Notes: a model not told the origin generated them from the sequence alone. Positions 38,881 through 52,041 are shown, numbered from the stretch's first letter. The stretch is DNA of 64,000 nt from Sindora glabra (GCA_020226215.1 CM035233.1:14341701-14405700); one strand, 5' to 3'. Program-made: numbers and translations.

Positions 38881-39128
38881 TGTTACAAAAATAAAAGTAG
38901 AATAATAGAAAAAATAGAACAAAAGGAGAAGTTTTTCTTATTTCTAAATATATCAAATCCTTCATAATATATAGGTTCAAAGCACTAATTAATAAGTACC
39001 ACTAATTGATATATTAATTAATACTTATGACTAATTGATTATAATCAAATATTAGGTAAACTTCAATGACAATTACTAATAAATAAATCAAAAATATTTT
39101 ATGAACATTCATATAAATATTTATAACA
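38881..39128 (-). mobile_element. copia-type solo LTR (about 248 bp) downstream of duplicate copy 2
   Basis: On the plus strand it starts TGTTACAAAAATAAAAG and ends ATATTTATAACA, giving TG...CA ends with a short inverted repeat. On the minus strand it begins TGTTATAAATATTTAT, like the LTR at 15195-14952. No internal element sequence is attached, so it is probably a solo LTR. Flanking pentamers (TAACA and TAAAT) match only in part, so a target duplication is not proven. Confidence 0.6.
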
Positions 39129-39682
39129 TAAATGAATTTCTTTTTTTTAAAGATAATATATTGAAAGTCTTACGTTGAAATTGATTCAACATCACCATAT
39201 AGAAAAAAGAAAAAAAGAAAAAAAAGGGGATGTGCCAAACAGTAGTCGCATAGATTAATTACCTCCTGTTACAATCACTCGTATGGAAATTTACGAGAGT
39301 TGAAGACATGCAATACAAGAACTTACTCTGCTGATACACTTAATAACCCCCATTTACAAATAAATATAGAGAAAGAGAAATTACATTCATAATCTATCGT
39401 GACAATCATGGCATTTAGTATACATTTCTACTTTTAGTAATATAAAATCGTTTCTTACATTTTGGTGAAAGGGGAGATAAATATATATTTAAATTACAAG
39501 AAAAATGAGTGTGTATATATATATATGTATATATATATATGTATATATATACTCAACAACTTAATTCTCAAATTTGTCCTCTCTTACAATTTTGTCCCTG
39601 AATTTATTGAAGCGTTATTAACAGTCCATTAATTTTGCACCGTTCAAACAAAATAAGCCATATATCAATCTAATTCAATTAT
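39129..39682. other. non-coding sequence between solo LTR and duplicated gene block
   Basis: No gene. A purine run lies at 39204-39233 and a (TA/TG) run at 39513-39552. It does not match the corresponding 15196-16425 segment beside copy 1. Confidence 0.6.
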
Positions 39683-42455
39683 AATCCAAACATAAAACTT
39701 CACATTATATGTTAATTGTCCAACTACTCCGTTAAATCACAAGTTAGAGAGAGCTACAACTAACGGAGAGATCAATGCCAATTTCTAATTATCTTTCAAG
39801 CCTTTAATATGGAATGACTTCATTATCTTCTTTAGTTGTAGCCTCCTTTCTAGTTTATGATTTAACAAGCTAATTGAACGCATAACGTGTTATGTAAGTA
39901 TTTTTCATTTTTGGAGGACCAGATTAATTTCGTCTTTCATTAAAATGAAAGTGTGGAAGTGGAATTAGTCTAAAGTCCAAAATTTATAAGCATAATTATA
40001 TGTCCAACAAGAAAAGACAATTAAATGGGAATAATGTTGAAAAACTAGAAAACAAATGGTATAAGAGCCTTAACATCATTAGGGAAATTCTCAAATTTGG
40101 AAAGATACCATCTTCTAGTGGCGTAACTCCTTCCCATCAAATGCAAAGCTGAGCCTAATGTGAAGGAGAATGCATAGAAAGACTGTAAATTGAATGAAAC
40201 CCCAAAAAACCCAACAATCTCAAAAAAATAGTGAGGACATATCACAAGCTCAAATAAGCCACCCTTAGGAATCCTATATTCGTTTTCACCCTTCGTCCTC
40301 AATTTGGACAGAAGGAAATGGTAATAGATGTTGCCACCAATCCCAACAAGAAAAAATGCAATTCCAGGATACTGCAAACCAATTGGTGGTTCTGGGAGCC
40401 CTTCTGTGGGATGTTAAGCATAGATTATTGTTGAACTAAAAAGAAAATAACTTACTGAGATGGGGATAGCAGTATCAAGCACCATACTGCCACTGTACTT
40501 TTGGATAAATAAAACCTATAAAATAGTCAAATGCAGAATATTTTAGTGAACTATCTATTGGTGATCATAAATAAAATATCAAACAATGGGATTTGAAAGA
40601 AAATTTTCTTCATTAACGAAGAATCATCCAATTCTAATTGAACATTGAACCGTCATTGTTCCGTGTTAAGTTCTTCTATGAAATTTTGCTTCTGCAAGAC
40701 TGTAACTGAATCTCCATAACAAAAACTGTTTAGATTGATTATTAATCGAAGGTTATAATACACCGGCCTGCCTCTCATTCATTTCCCAAATTGCCCATAG
40801 TTAATAATGGAGAGAGTTTACAGTGCATCAATAATACAATGATATATTAATATATCATATTCTCTGATCACATATTAAATTAATAATCTCTTAAAATATG
40901 TCATTGGATATATTAATATATCATTATATTAATAATGTACAATAAATTTTTTTTCTTAATGATATTTTGTGGCTGCAGCAGTGAGACTAGCACTGATGTA
41001 GAGCGCTATTTTGGACTTTCTACATAACAGACATTCCGCATCATGACCGACCCACGATAATATTAGGCTTCCAACATTATGCTTAGGAACATTTCGTCTA
41101 TTTGAATATAAGTAAAAAATTTCATATTAATGTGTATTTTGTGATCGAAAAAAAATGTAAATTATTTCCTTTAACTTTCAGGTGCATGAATTTTATCTTT
41201 TTCAACAATTTAAAAATTATACTTTTAAATTCTACAAAATTTGAAATTAGTACACACCATAAATTTAATTTATTATTTTATCAAATTTTAAAAGATTTTT
41301 TTATAATCCTTTATAATATTTTAGTTTATCTTATTATTTTTTCGCAAATAATTTTTATATTATATAGTTAATAAGAATTATTAGATATATAGAGTTTAAA
41401 CTACATATAGGTTACAAAATTATATAAAAAAATGATGAAATAAACTAATATACTATAATATTGTGATTTTTATTTAAAGAGCTAATTAAAAAGTGATATA
41501 GTTTAATAACACAATTAATTAAATTAATAATGAATGTTAATTTTAAATTTTATGAATTTTAAGAGAATAATTTATAAATTTTCAAAATAAAAGAAGTAAA
41601 ATTTAACTATTCAAAAGTTAAAGAATGTATTTTACATTTTCCTATAAAAAAATGCACAGTAGCATGATACAACTTCTTCAATTATTTCCCATTACACTTT
41701 CCAAATTTAACAAATAGGATTATTTTAAAATTTTATAATTATAATCAGAAAATATTACCACTTTCTGTCAAAACAAAAGGATTTTATTTTATTAAATGAT
41801 GCTTCCACTCCAAATCCCCCTAATTGTATTAATAATATTAATAATTTCAGATTTTCTTAAAATTTCTTCATTTGATTTAATGTTTTCCAAATGCCATAAT
41901 TTCTCATGCTATAATAACAAAATTGATAAATTGGACACTAACAGCTGCAGATTTCCGAATCAACGGAGAAAGAAAGATATAAATGAAAGCGAAAACTCTT
42001 CTAAGATTAAGTGAAATTCCGACGACTCCAAATGAATTACCTCAAAGATTCTCTTGAAGAAGTGCAAGGTAACAGCGGATTGAAGCAACGTAGATCTGAG
42101 ATTCCGATCAGGAAATATGCCAAAGGAAGCAACACCAACTAAAAATGGAGTATGGGCGAAAAGCATTCCAGCTCTGCCAGAAACCCTAATTTGTTTGCGG
42201 CCGGTTGAATTAGCTTCGCGAAATTTCGAATACTGCATATGCTTCCCTCTAATTTCTGAAAATCCACCCTTTGCCATTGAAACAATGCTTATGACTGACA
42301 TGGCTGACACGGAGGTGGGAACTGGAACTTAAGCAATATGGAGATCACCATTTTCTGTTTTTCACTGTTCCTTTGCTCTGTTCTCACTTTACCAATGATC
42401 GGAAATTGTAAGTGTGAAGGCTGGCTTTCAGTCCATCTGAAGGATTAGAAGGGCA
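39683..42455. repeat. segmental duplication block A, copy 2
   Basis: The direct-orientation counterpart of 16426-19230, including both exons, the intron, and the 3' and 5' flanks of the reductase pseudogene. Similarity stops shortly after CCATCTGAAGGATTA (about 42450). Confidence 0.95.
40045..42351 (-). pseudogene. steroid 5-alpha-reductase-like pseudogene (duplicate of 16777-19123)
   Basis: Exon 1 is 42351-42041 and exon 2 is 40515-40045, with the same GAG|GTAATT donor and TATAG|GTTTTA acceptor as the intact copy (intron 1525 bp). Two disabling changes are visible. First, 13 bp are missing after CCACCTCCG in exon 1 (near 42310), shifting the frame about 12 codons after the start. Second, codon 143 of the intact protein (CAA, Gln) is TAA here (40414-40416). 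A 3-bp in-frame deletion removes one Ala near residue 74. Beyond the stop, exon 2 stays open to the same C-terminus. By eye it differs at about 18 of the last 110 residues, mostly conservative changes. A downstream in-frame ATG (42301) could bypass the first lesion but not the stop. It could still be transcribed. Confidence 0.92.
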
Positions 42456-44739
42456 GGACTTCCATGGCCGAACTGCATGTTAACCCCACCCAACGTCTTT
42501 GAATATTCCTTCCGGTTGTCAATAAAATTAAAAAAGGCCGATTTTTTATTTGCCCTTTAGCCCCTTATTTTCTACTTTAAAATTATAACTTCCTCCCACG
42601 AATATTTAATTTTTTTTCAGGAGTAATTTAAAATATGTAAAGCAATACCCATATGTTCCGTACTTAATTTAATGTCAAGATAATCTAAGTTTTTAGTGAG
42701 CTTCTTCTTTCGTACCAATGATATAATAAGGCTACTTTCTTCTGTAAGAGCGGGCGAATTTTGTGTTTTTTTATTTTTTTTCAATATAAATAACTATATC
42801 TAGTTGTAATAAATTTTCTTGAAAGTTAAAAAAAATTATAAACAATATTCTCTTTATACTTGTAAAGCTAGAAAAAGATTCTGTTAAAACAATATAAATT
42901 TACATTTTACGATTACAATACAAAATTATATAAATTTTTTAAATAATTATATGACTTTCAATTATATTTTATTCTAATTATTAATGCAATATTTGATAGT
43001 TATGATTTAATAATTTCATCTTTCACATAAAAATACATTTCTCGCTTATTATACCTTATTTAAGGTATTTATTGTCAACTTTATTTATCCTCTCTTATTT
43101 TTATAATAAATACACTTATTAATAGAAATGCTTGGTAGTGATAAAAAAATTGATTATAATATTTTTTATTATTTTATTATTATTAAATTAAAAAAAAGAA
43201 TTTTTTATCTAAATAAAAAAGTGAAATTGCTAATGGAAGTAGAGGTTAGCAATTTTTTATGTATAATAACATTTTTTTATATTAATAGGGAATAAATTTA
43301 AACTTATAATTTCCAATATACTATTCAATTTCTCTACTATTAACACACCATCTAATAGCTATATAAACTAGCATTTTGACTTTTACAAATTCAAACTCAT
43401 AATCTTCAATATATTATTCAAGTTGTTCACCATTAGTGCCATCTAATAGTTGTGCCCATGTGACTTATGCTATTAGAGTATTGTGCTGATGCCCCTTTTT
43501 TTTATTCCTTTTTCAAATTAACAAAAGAATAAGATGCATGAAAGAAAATAAATGTTATAAAAGTGTTGAAATTTAAGTTGTTGTATTTATTTTACATCCA
43601 TATAATTCAAGTTAATATGTAAATAGCATATTACCCTAAATTAATTTTCTTCTAAGTTTAGAATAAGAATATTTTTAAAATAATAAACTTTGATTTATTT
43701 TATAAAATATACTAATAAGAAATAAATTGATATTTTTATATTAAAGCATTATAAAAAAAACCTAACTAATAATAAGATACATAATTTGAAATATAAAAAT
43801 TAAAATTTAGTATCAAATAAAAAATAAATTTGATTTTATTTTTCAAACATTTTATTAAAAATAAAATATACAGTTAATTAGGTAAATTAAATTAAAATTT
43901 TAATTTATATAAAATATTTTTAAAAATATAAATATAATACATTTTATTTATATTACTTAATAATAATAATGTATGAGTTATAAATAACAAGAATTGACAT
44001 AAAATGAAAAGAATATGCAACTAATAAATTTAATTAATACTTCCTATATAAGAGTTAAAATTTATTTAAAATATTTTATGATAAAAATAAAATATCATAT
44101 ATATATATATTACTTGATGATATTGTTGAAGTTATAAATAAAAGTAGTAGATATTCAAAGTGAAAAGAAAAACATACAACTAAACAAATAAAAAGAAGGG
44201 AAATAATTTGTGAGTTGTAAAATGATATATAAGAGTTAAAAATGAAATATGTAATTAATTATTAGTTCAATTAAAATAAAAATTTTAAACTATTTCAAAT
44301 TCTTTAGTTGATTATTTCAAATTAGTGAGCTTAAAAAATAAAAACAAAACTTTAAACAACTATAAAATTATAAAATTTCATAATTACAACTAATTCAATA
44401 ATAATCAAGAGGGCACAATCAAATTCATAGAAGTATAAAAATGAACATAAAGGCAAATACTAACAACAACTCACAAAACTGTTATTAATCATTAATTACT
44501 TATCCCTAGTTAATTATATTTATTATTTTATTTCTATTTTTAGTACTATAATAAATGAGGGATACTATTTTTAATAATATATTATTAAAATAGAAACCCA
44601 GCAGTAAATATTACTCTGATATTAACTGTATTATTATTTATTATATTGTCAAAAATAAAAATAAAACTTTTAATATGTTTAGTTAGTGATAAGTTATTAA
44701 TGCTTAACAACAAAGTGGGACTACTATTTGGCTATTGTT
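42456..44739. other. AT-rich non-coding stretch, part of the material separating blocks A and B in copy 2
   Basis: It is absent at the equivalent point in copy 1 (about 19230-19302). No gene, LTR end or terminal repeat is recognised. It is either an older insertion or sequence lost from copy 1. Confidence 0.5.
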
Positions 44740-44754
44740 AAACATTTGCCTATA
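44740..44754. repeat. 15-bp LINE target-site duplication, left
   Basis: AAACATTTGCCTATA, identical to 52042-52056. Confidence 0.92.
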
Positions 44755-44818
44755 TATAAAATTGTTAGTTTCATGCAGAGAAACCACACGATATTGAGAA
44801 ACCTGGTGACCTTCAGCC

Positions 44819-46458
44819 ATGGAGTCTATGAATGTAGCAGCAGGGCAGAACTCAGGAAGAAATCGATCAATTACAGCGTAGTAAGAAAAAAACAAAACGG
44901 GACCAATTAAAGTTTGAAGGAGGCACATTGGGAATTAGAAGGTATGATGATGTGATATTGTTTCATGACGAGCACCATTCTTACTATGCTGCATTACTAG
45001 GGAGAGAAGACATAGACGATCGTATGGCAGAGAGTATGGAAGATGACAAGACTGATATGGAAGATAGGAAATTTGAGAACGACTCTGATCTGGAGGAGGA
45101 TGATGGTATGGCTATAATAGATGAAATTGATGATAATGGACGTCTTCAGCCAACATGAAAATTAGCACAGCAGGAAAAAGAAAGAATAAGGAAGCCATGG
45201 AAAAAAATGTCTATTTGTGAGAGTTCTGGGCAGAAGAATGGGATTTCATCTTTTGGAGAGGAAGATTACCCAGATATAGAAAGGTATCGGATGCTTTGAA
45301 CTGGTAGATATTGGCTATGAATATTATTTAGTAAAATTCTCTAGCTTGGATGATCGGGAGGTATATGATCACTACCTAGGGGTTCAGGAATGGGTGCCAA
45401 ATTTCAACGCAGCCAAAGCCCTAGTAGACAAAGTAGCCGTGTGGGTTCACTTTCCAGAGCTTCCTATGGAAACAGAATAGGGAAAACTATTAAAATAGAT
45501 TACATGACAAAAGAGAAGGCAAGGGGAGAGTATGCTCGTGTTTGTGTCATTGTGGATCTGAATAAACCTCTGCTTCCACACTTTAGGGTAGGAGGTGAAG
45601 ACATAAAAATTGAATATGAAGGCATGCACCTTATCTGCTTTCAATTTGGTGTTTATGGACATTACAAAGAAGGATGCCCAATGCAAAAGGAAGTAGAGAA
45701 TGCAGATAAGCTGAACAATGGCAAAATTATTGAACCAGAAAGGATCCTAATGGGGAGATAAGGAAAAAGCAGAGGCTGTCTATGAAGTATGGAGAATGGA
45801 TGGTAGTTCAAAAATCAAAGAAGGAAAGGAAAACTCACAATCAAGATCACCCCACGGAAGGAAAAAGAGGCCAAACGAAAATCAAGGGACGTCAAACAAA
45901 TGATGGATCAAGATTTGTAGCCCTGTCAAACCCAGTTTTTGATATGGATGGAGGCTTCCCTGAGAATGAGAATGCATTTATTTTAGATACTCCTGAGACA
46001 GCACAACCTACAAAACAAAATACCAGCAACAAAAAAAAAAAGGGGAATGACTGTGAATGACAAGAGAATATCCAGAGCCAATGTAGACAAGCAATTAACC
46101 GAGGTAGACAATGTTGGGGATGTTAGTCTTGGCAAAGTTACGGCTAGATATATAAGCAGTCCATGCAAACCCTTGAAAAGCCCCACTATTGTTAACCCTA
46201 AAAACAAAAACCTCGCCTATTTAAATATAGCCACTTTAATCAGAAGCATTGAACTACAAAACAACGCCACTGGAAAGAAGGATAATGTCTGCCTGATCCA
46301 CAGTGAAAACAAAGATAATTCAATTGTATACTGCTAGAGATTTTGGAGAAAGTGAAAATATAAATCCTAACCAAGATAAAATGCTTGGCAAGGATAATAA
46401 TAGGAGCATGGTGGTCCCTAGCTCATGGCTATCTGATATGCGGCTTGATGCTATTTAG
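44819..46458 (+). pseudogene. LINE ORF1 (DUF4283/zinc-knuckle RNA-binding protein), broken
   Basis: It starts MESMNVAAGQNSG at 44819, with stops TAG and TAA about 20 codons in. An acidic segment follows (44928-45158), then QQEKERIRKPWKK (about 45168). The DUF4283-like core FELVDIGYEYYLVKFSSLDD and WVPNFNAAKALVDKVAVWV lies at 45296-45460, and RGEYARVCVIVDLNKPLLP at 45522-45579. The zinc knuckle near 45636 reads CFQF-GVYGHYKEGC. The second Cys of the CX2CX4HX4C pattern is Phe, so the knuckle is damaged. In L1 elements this protein coats the LINE RNA. A Lys-rich tail follows to about 46458. At least two frame changes are needed to read through. Confidence 0.85.
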
Positions 46459-46735
46459 AAGCATTTTACAATCATCGTATACGGATTTAAGATGAATAAA
46501 ATAATGGTATGGAATTGTAGAGGTATTGGGAAAGCAAAATTTTAATTAATGCCAAGGAATTAGTGCAGCACAATAAACCAGAAATCCTTGATTGAAAATA
46601 AGTCCCCGGTTGAGAAAGCTCAAGCAATCTTTAGTCCATTCAACTTTAAAAAATTTTTAATATAAGAAGGTAATGGATTAACTGGAGGTATTGGTATGGC
46701 TTGGAAAGATGATTACTTAGATTTAACATTATGGC

Positions 46736-46740
46736 AACAG
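46736..46740. repeat. 5-bp target-site duplication of the solo LTR, left
   Basis: AACAG, repeated at 48178-48182. Confidence 0.85.
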
Positions 46741-48177
46741 TGTTGGGATCGGAAGCCAAACAGACGCAACGGAAAATAATTGATCCCAACCAAAGGATCT
46801 ATGCAAAATGTTAAATTAAAATAAAGATTCGATCAATACCTTTTTGATAATTCAGAGACTCAATCGTTAATCACCTTTTCAACTTCTTTCAGTTGAAAAC
46901 TTCGAGGTATCCACACGAATTAGTAGATCACTAGTGAACTTCCACACAAACACTGATTAAAATTCTCCTCCTTTTGTCTCCTAGTACTGACTATGCCCTT
47001 CAAGGGTTCAAAAGGGGCTGCTAAGTTTTCTATGTTGAGGATGCATGAAATAATCATTATTATTATCCAACAAGCTTATTTAAATAGGTACAAAAATTGT
47101 GCTTTGTTCCATATATAATTATAGGCTTATTATTGGACCTTATAATTATAACATGAAATTCTCAAATATTAGGCCCAAACAATTTGATCCATTAATTTCA
47201 AATCCACTAAGCTCTAAGTATGCAACCTTACAAGCTCTGATTACATTAGCAATGATCATTAATCATATTAATGATCATAAATAATGAATGGTGCCTAGCA
47301 ACACATCATTGTTACCTTACAAGCTCTCATTATATTAGTAATGATAATTAATCATATTAATGATCATAAATAATAAGTAATGTCTAGCAATACATCATTG
47401 TTACCTAAGTAATGAAAAAGTCGGTGATTCCACTGAACTTTTACATATGATTATTATCTATGTCCTTTTGTCCTAAACATCTAGATTAAGTGCAAGACAT
47501 AGACTATGTCATTCCCGTATAGCCTAATCCAAAGGTTTCTTAATTCCTAAGTAAGTTAACTAAAGCAAATATAATTGACATCCCATGTCAATTCATTTAA
47601 GAATGACTATGCATTTTCTCAGCTTTACTTAATCAAGGGGCCCATAAATGTCACTCCTATTATATAGGAGGAATAAATTCCATCTTGATCACATAAATTC
47701 CTCCGCATGATATGTGACATATCCAATAACTACCCTTACATTTACTCAACCATGAGTGACATAGAGTAGTATTAAAATATGAAACTCACATGTAAGGAAC
47801 TTTGGAGATCTCAAGTCAAAGGACCATATTAATAATGATCACTAAGAATCACTCATGACACTTATACAACAATCCACGTAGTGTTCTTAGGGTGAGTTAG
47901 TCCAATATACAAATTCTCTAACTTGTACTCATGTGCAGACTTAATATCTCATATAAGTCACAACACATGCTAGTCTTAATATATCAAAGCAACTCAATCC
48001 ACAATGATATATAATTAGGGATATTTAAAAATTCAATTATTCTAAGGTTATTATCATCATTAAATATATTACGTAGATGATATATGTATAAATATGATAA
48101 TTGAAATTATAATTAAAATGACACAATTCAAATTTACAATCATTAATATGATTAGTTTTAATGCATATACACTAACA
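46741..48177 (-). mobile_element. solo LTR (1437 bp) nested in the LINE
   Basis: It begins TGTTGGGATC and ends CACTAACA, with TG...CA ends, a short terminal inverted repeat and AACAG on both sides. On the minus strand the 3' end reads ...TTTCCGTTGCGTCTGTTTGG..GATCCCAACA, a form common for plant copia LTR 3' ends, so I place it on the minus strand. No gag-pol is present, so the two LTRs recombined after insertion (inference). Confidence 0.88.
47225..47402 (+). repeat. 89-bp tandem duplication within the solo LTR
   Basis: ACCTTACAAGCTCT at 47225 recurs at 47314. Both units continue with TTAATCATATTAATGATCAT and CATCATTGTT. Confidence 0.88.
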
Positions 48178-48182
48178 AACAG
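48178..48182. repeat. 5-bp target-site duplication of the solo LTR, right
   Basis: AACAG, identical to 46736-46740. Confidence 0.85.
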
Positions 48183-51100
48183 TCCTTCTAATTCATGTAC
48201 TTTAAGGTGATGAATGATAATAAAAGTGAATGGCTCCTAACATAGTTTACCTTAGCCCTCAATTTGTGTTGTGCGAAGAAGGAAGAGAGTAGCTACAAAA
48301 CTTGTCCTATAATATACACCATGCTTAGCTAATAGCAAGTAATTTTAATGAAACCATTAGAGCTAAGGAAAAGAAAGGAAGAGCTTTGATTAATAACAAT
48401 AGATGTCAAAAATTTGCTGCTATATTGAAAATTGTTGATTAATTTGTATGGGATGGCAAGGATCTAGATTTATATGGAAAGGTCCCAAGTGAGATAAGTA
48501 TGATAGAATATTTGAAAGACTAAACAGAGCTTTTTGCAATGAAATAGGTGATGTGAATTTTGGTGATGCATTAATCAAAGTCCTTCTAAGAGTATACTCT
48601 AATCATAATCCTTTTTTAATTAATTTAAAGAAGGCAAAAATAATAGAGCTAACAGACCCTTTAGATTTGAAGTAGCTTGGCTACTACATGATAAATTTAA
48701 TAAGTGCCTTTTAAATAACTAGAAAAATAGAAAAGTCGATATCAATGATAATCCTTCAAGCATGAAAGACTCTTTGGTCATTTGGAATAAGGAGGTATTT
48801 GGCCATATAAAGAAGAAAAAGGCTAAACTTCTAGCTAGACTCAATGAGGTTCAAATAGCCATAAAGCGAAAATGGTTTCCTTACCTGAACTTGATAGAAA
48901 AGAATATCCAAGGAGAATTAGAATAGGTTTTAAAACAAGAAATCTTATGGCATCAAAACTCCCGAACTCAATAGATTCAAGATGGAGACAAAAATACCAA
49001 ATACTATCATCTGAAGATAATGATTCAAAGATAAACTAATAAAATTGCAATATTGAAGGATAATGATAGTAATTGGTTGGATGATAAAGATCAACTCCTA
49101 GAATTAGTGATAGGTTTCTTCAAAAATCATTTTACTAAGGATTATAGTAGTATAAGTCCTTTTAATACTACTATTAGCTTCCCTTGCATACCAAATAAAG
49201 ATGCTAAAGCTCCGAATGGAAAAGTCATATACATGGAAGTAAGAAAGGTAATATTTGACATAGGAGCCACAAAAGCACCAAGAGATGATGGATTCCTAGC
49301 CATATTCTTTCAAGCAAATTGGATATGGTAAGAAATAATCTGTATGAATTTTTGCATGATGTTTTTGAAGGAAATAATAACCAGACCCTAATAGCATTAA
49401 TCCCAAAACAATAAGACCTTAAATTTATTGCCAATTCAAACCAATTTCATTATGTAATGTTAGCTATAAATATGTCATAAAAGTGATTATTAACAAATTG
49501 AAATGGCTATTACAAAATTTCATATCTCCTTATCAAGCTAGTTTCATCCCAAGTAAGCATATTCAAGACAACATCATCATAGCTAGTGAAATGATTCACA
49601 CGATGAAGGAGAAAACTGGCAAAACTAAATTCATAGCGATAAAATTGAGTTAGAGAAGGCATATGATAAACTATCTTAGGATTTTATGGAAAGTGTTCTT
49701 ATTGAAATCAGTATACTTGATAAGTTAATAGGAGTTATCATGAATTGTATTAACTCTTCAAGTATAAATGTGCTTTGGAATGGATAAAAAATAGAAGAAT
49801 TTAAACCATCAAGAGGAGTGTGTCAAAGAGATCCTATTTCCCCTTACCTCTTTGTTATGTGTATGGAAAAACTCACACATATTGTAAAAGAACAAGTGCA
49901 AACTAGCAAATGAAAGCTTACAAAGTGTGGAAGAATTGGATTTTTCGTTTCTCACTTAATATTCACTGATGATCTCTTTTTATTTGTTGAAGCCAGTAGG
50001 GACTAAATGAATTGTATTAAATCTTGTCTTTAAAACTCTATAATGCATTAGGATAGAAAGTAAATCTTTCCAAATCTAAAATTCTTTCTCCGAGAATGTA
50101 TCTAAAGAACTGAAGGATGACATATTTTTATTAAGTGGATTTTCTCCCATTAAAAATCTAAGGAAGTATTTAGGCATTAAATTGATCTCTACTATTAAGA
50201 GTAAAAGATAGCATAACAATTTAATAGAAAAAAATTAAAACTAAACTTGCAGGATGGCAATCTAGAACTTTATCAATGGCAAGAAGAGTGACCCTTGTAA
50301 CTACCCCCATCTATCAGATGCAAGTAGGTCGAATTCCTAAAGGTATTTGCTTGGTTATTGAAAAATTACATGGGAATTTCATTAGTGTTATATAACTATA
50401 AAAAAAAAGCTCATACTTCTAGCTAGAACCGTATCTGCTAACCAAAGAACTTTGGTAGACTTTCAAAAGAATGGAGGATATGAATGTAGCTTACCTATTA
50501 AAACTTTACATCCAAATGCACTCTGAAGACTAGTAACTTTGGATTCAAATGTTGAAAGGTAAATACAAAAATCATAGTACATGGCCTTTGTAATTAATAA
50601 CCATGAGTAGAAACTCAACTTTTTGGAAAGATATTGCTAATGTGTGGAATGAGATAAATAAAAGTCTAAAGTGAAACATGGGTAACGGTAAAAATATTAC
50701 TTTTTGGATAGACAACTAGCTGGAAGATGCAGGGCCATTAAAATAGTATGCTCTAATTAATTTAGATGAAGACTTGGATAGAACAAGACTCAAAGATTTA
50801 GTAGTCAATGATCATAATTAGGATTAGGAATTTTTACATTAAATTCTGCCACAGTATATTGTACAACATATGCAAGCGATTTACCCTTCTAAAGTAAATA
50901 CAGTGAAGGGTAAACTGATTTGGTGTGGAAACAATTCAAGAGCCTTCACTATCTCAAATGCATACTAGTGCATAGCTCACAAAAATTAGGAAACTTAGGA
51001 TCCACTATGGAAGAATAGTTGGAACCTTCCTATACCACAAAGAATATGGCTATTTATATGGCAAGCTTATCATAATTTCCTATTCACAAATGAATAGATG

Positions 51101-52041
51101 GCAAAATAGGGGCATGATTTTGTGTTTTGTAAAGTGTGTGGAAATAAAATGGAAACCACTATACATGTATTATGTGACTGTTCTATTACATGGAGAATAT
51201 GGTGTTATTTAGTGCATCCTTCCCCATTGGCACTATTCTTTACTATTAACTAGGAACATTGGTTTCATAACAACCTAGTCAGAACCATCATGGTAGGAGA
51301 GGATGATAATTAGAGAGTAAAATGGGCGATCAAATACTAGCAGATATGATATTGGTGCAACAAAACAATGCATGATGAAAATTTTGTCAAACCTAAAGAT
51401 CTTGTTTAATATATTTTATTTTATATAGTTGTAGTAGGAAAAGCTTTACAAAACTCAACCAAGCAAGTAATGAAAGAGTTGAACCAAATTACTATCACCT
51501 AGTGTCCTCTACTAATTGAGTGGATCAAAATAAACATTGATAGAACTACTAACACTCATCAAGATTAACAGGATATGGAGGAATAGTTCATCATTGTTTA
51601 AGAAATTAGATCCATGGTTTTGCTAAACCATTAGGAATTCACTCTCCTTTTCAAGTAGAATGTTAGGGTGTTATTTGCAAACTAGAATTAGCATGGAAAT
51701 TAGGGTTTCAAAAAATCCAATTAGACAGTGACTCAAAGTCTCTAATCCAATACCTATCTAAGTCAACCATCTATAATCATAGCTTAATTCAAATTATTCA
51801 ATGATTACTATAGCAAGAATAGGAAGTGAGATTAGCATATACTTCTCGAAAAGGTAATAGTTATTGGCAAATCATAGTATTCAATTGGAACTTGGACTAT
51901 ATGAGTTTAAAATGGTCCTTCCTCAAATGTCACATATATTCCTTGCTGATATGTTGAGAGTCTCCATGATTCAATCTATAGTTACCTATTAACCTTTTCT
52001 TTCCTCTTGGGCTTTTACCCCTTGGTATTACTAAAAAAGAA

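Larger units (their letters stand above)
46492..52000 (+). pseudogene. LINE ORF2 (endonuclease-reverse transcriptase-RNase H), broken
   Basis: It starts MNKIMVWNCRGIGKAKF at 46492. WNCRG is the start of the AP-type endonuclease. The endonuclease continues to GGIGMAWKDDYLDLTLWQQ (46680-46740), where a solo LTR interrupts it, and resumes after 48182. The reverse transcriptase includes KAPRDDGF (49273-49296), VKELEKAYD-like sequence near 49655, and IFTDDLFLFVEAS (about 49959-49995), the catalytic F-A-D-D box with Ala to Thr. LGL.VNLSKSKI follows near 50060. The zinc-binding zf-RVT region reads PLWKNSWNLPIPQRIWLFIWQAYHN (51003-51077). A plant-L1 RNase H follows, with WIKINIDR (51515) and LAWKLGFQKIQLDSDS (51690-51740). 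There are many stops. Confidence 0.88.
44755..52041 (+). mobile_element. L1-type LINE, structurally full-length, interrupted by a solo LTR
   Basis: Exactly flanked by a 15-bp perfect direct repeat and ending in a short A-rich tail (CTAAAAAAGAAAA), the marks of target-primed reverse transcription. It is 7287 bp as found and about 5845 bp after subtracting the nested LTR and its target duplication, the size of a complete plant L1. It carries ORF1 (44819-46458) then ORF2 (46492-about 52000) in the expected order, both broken. It lies inside the region that splits duplication copy 2. Confidence 0.93.

Noticed and set aside
42041..42310. A shortened functional start for the second reductase copy at the in-frame ATG 42301
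   Set aside because: It would bypass the frameshift, but the TAA in exon 2 (40414-40416) would still remove the C-terminal domain.
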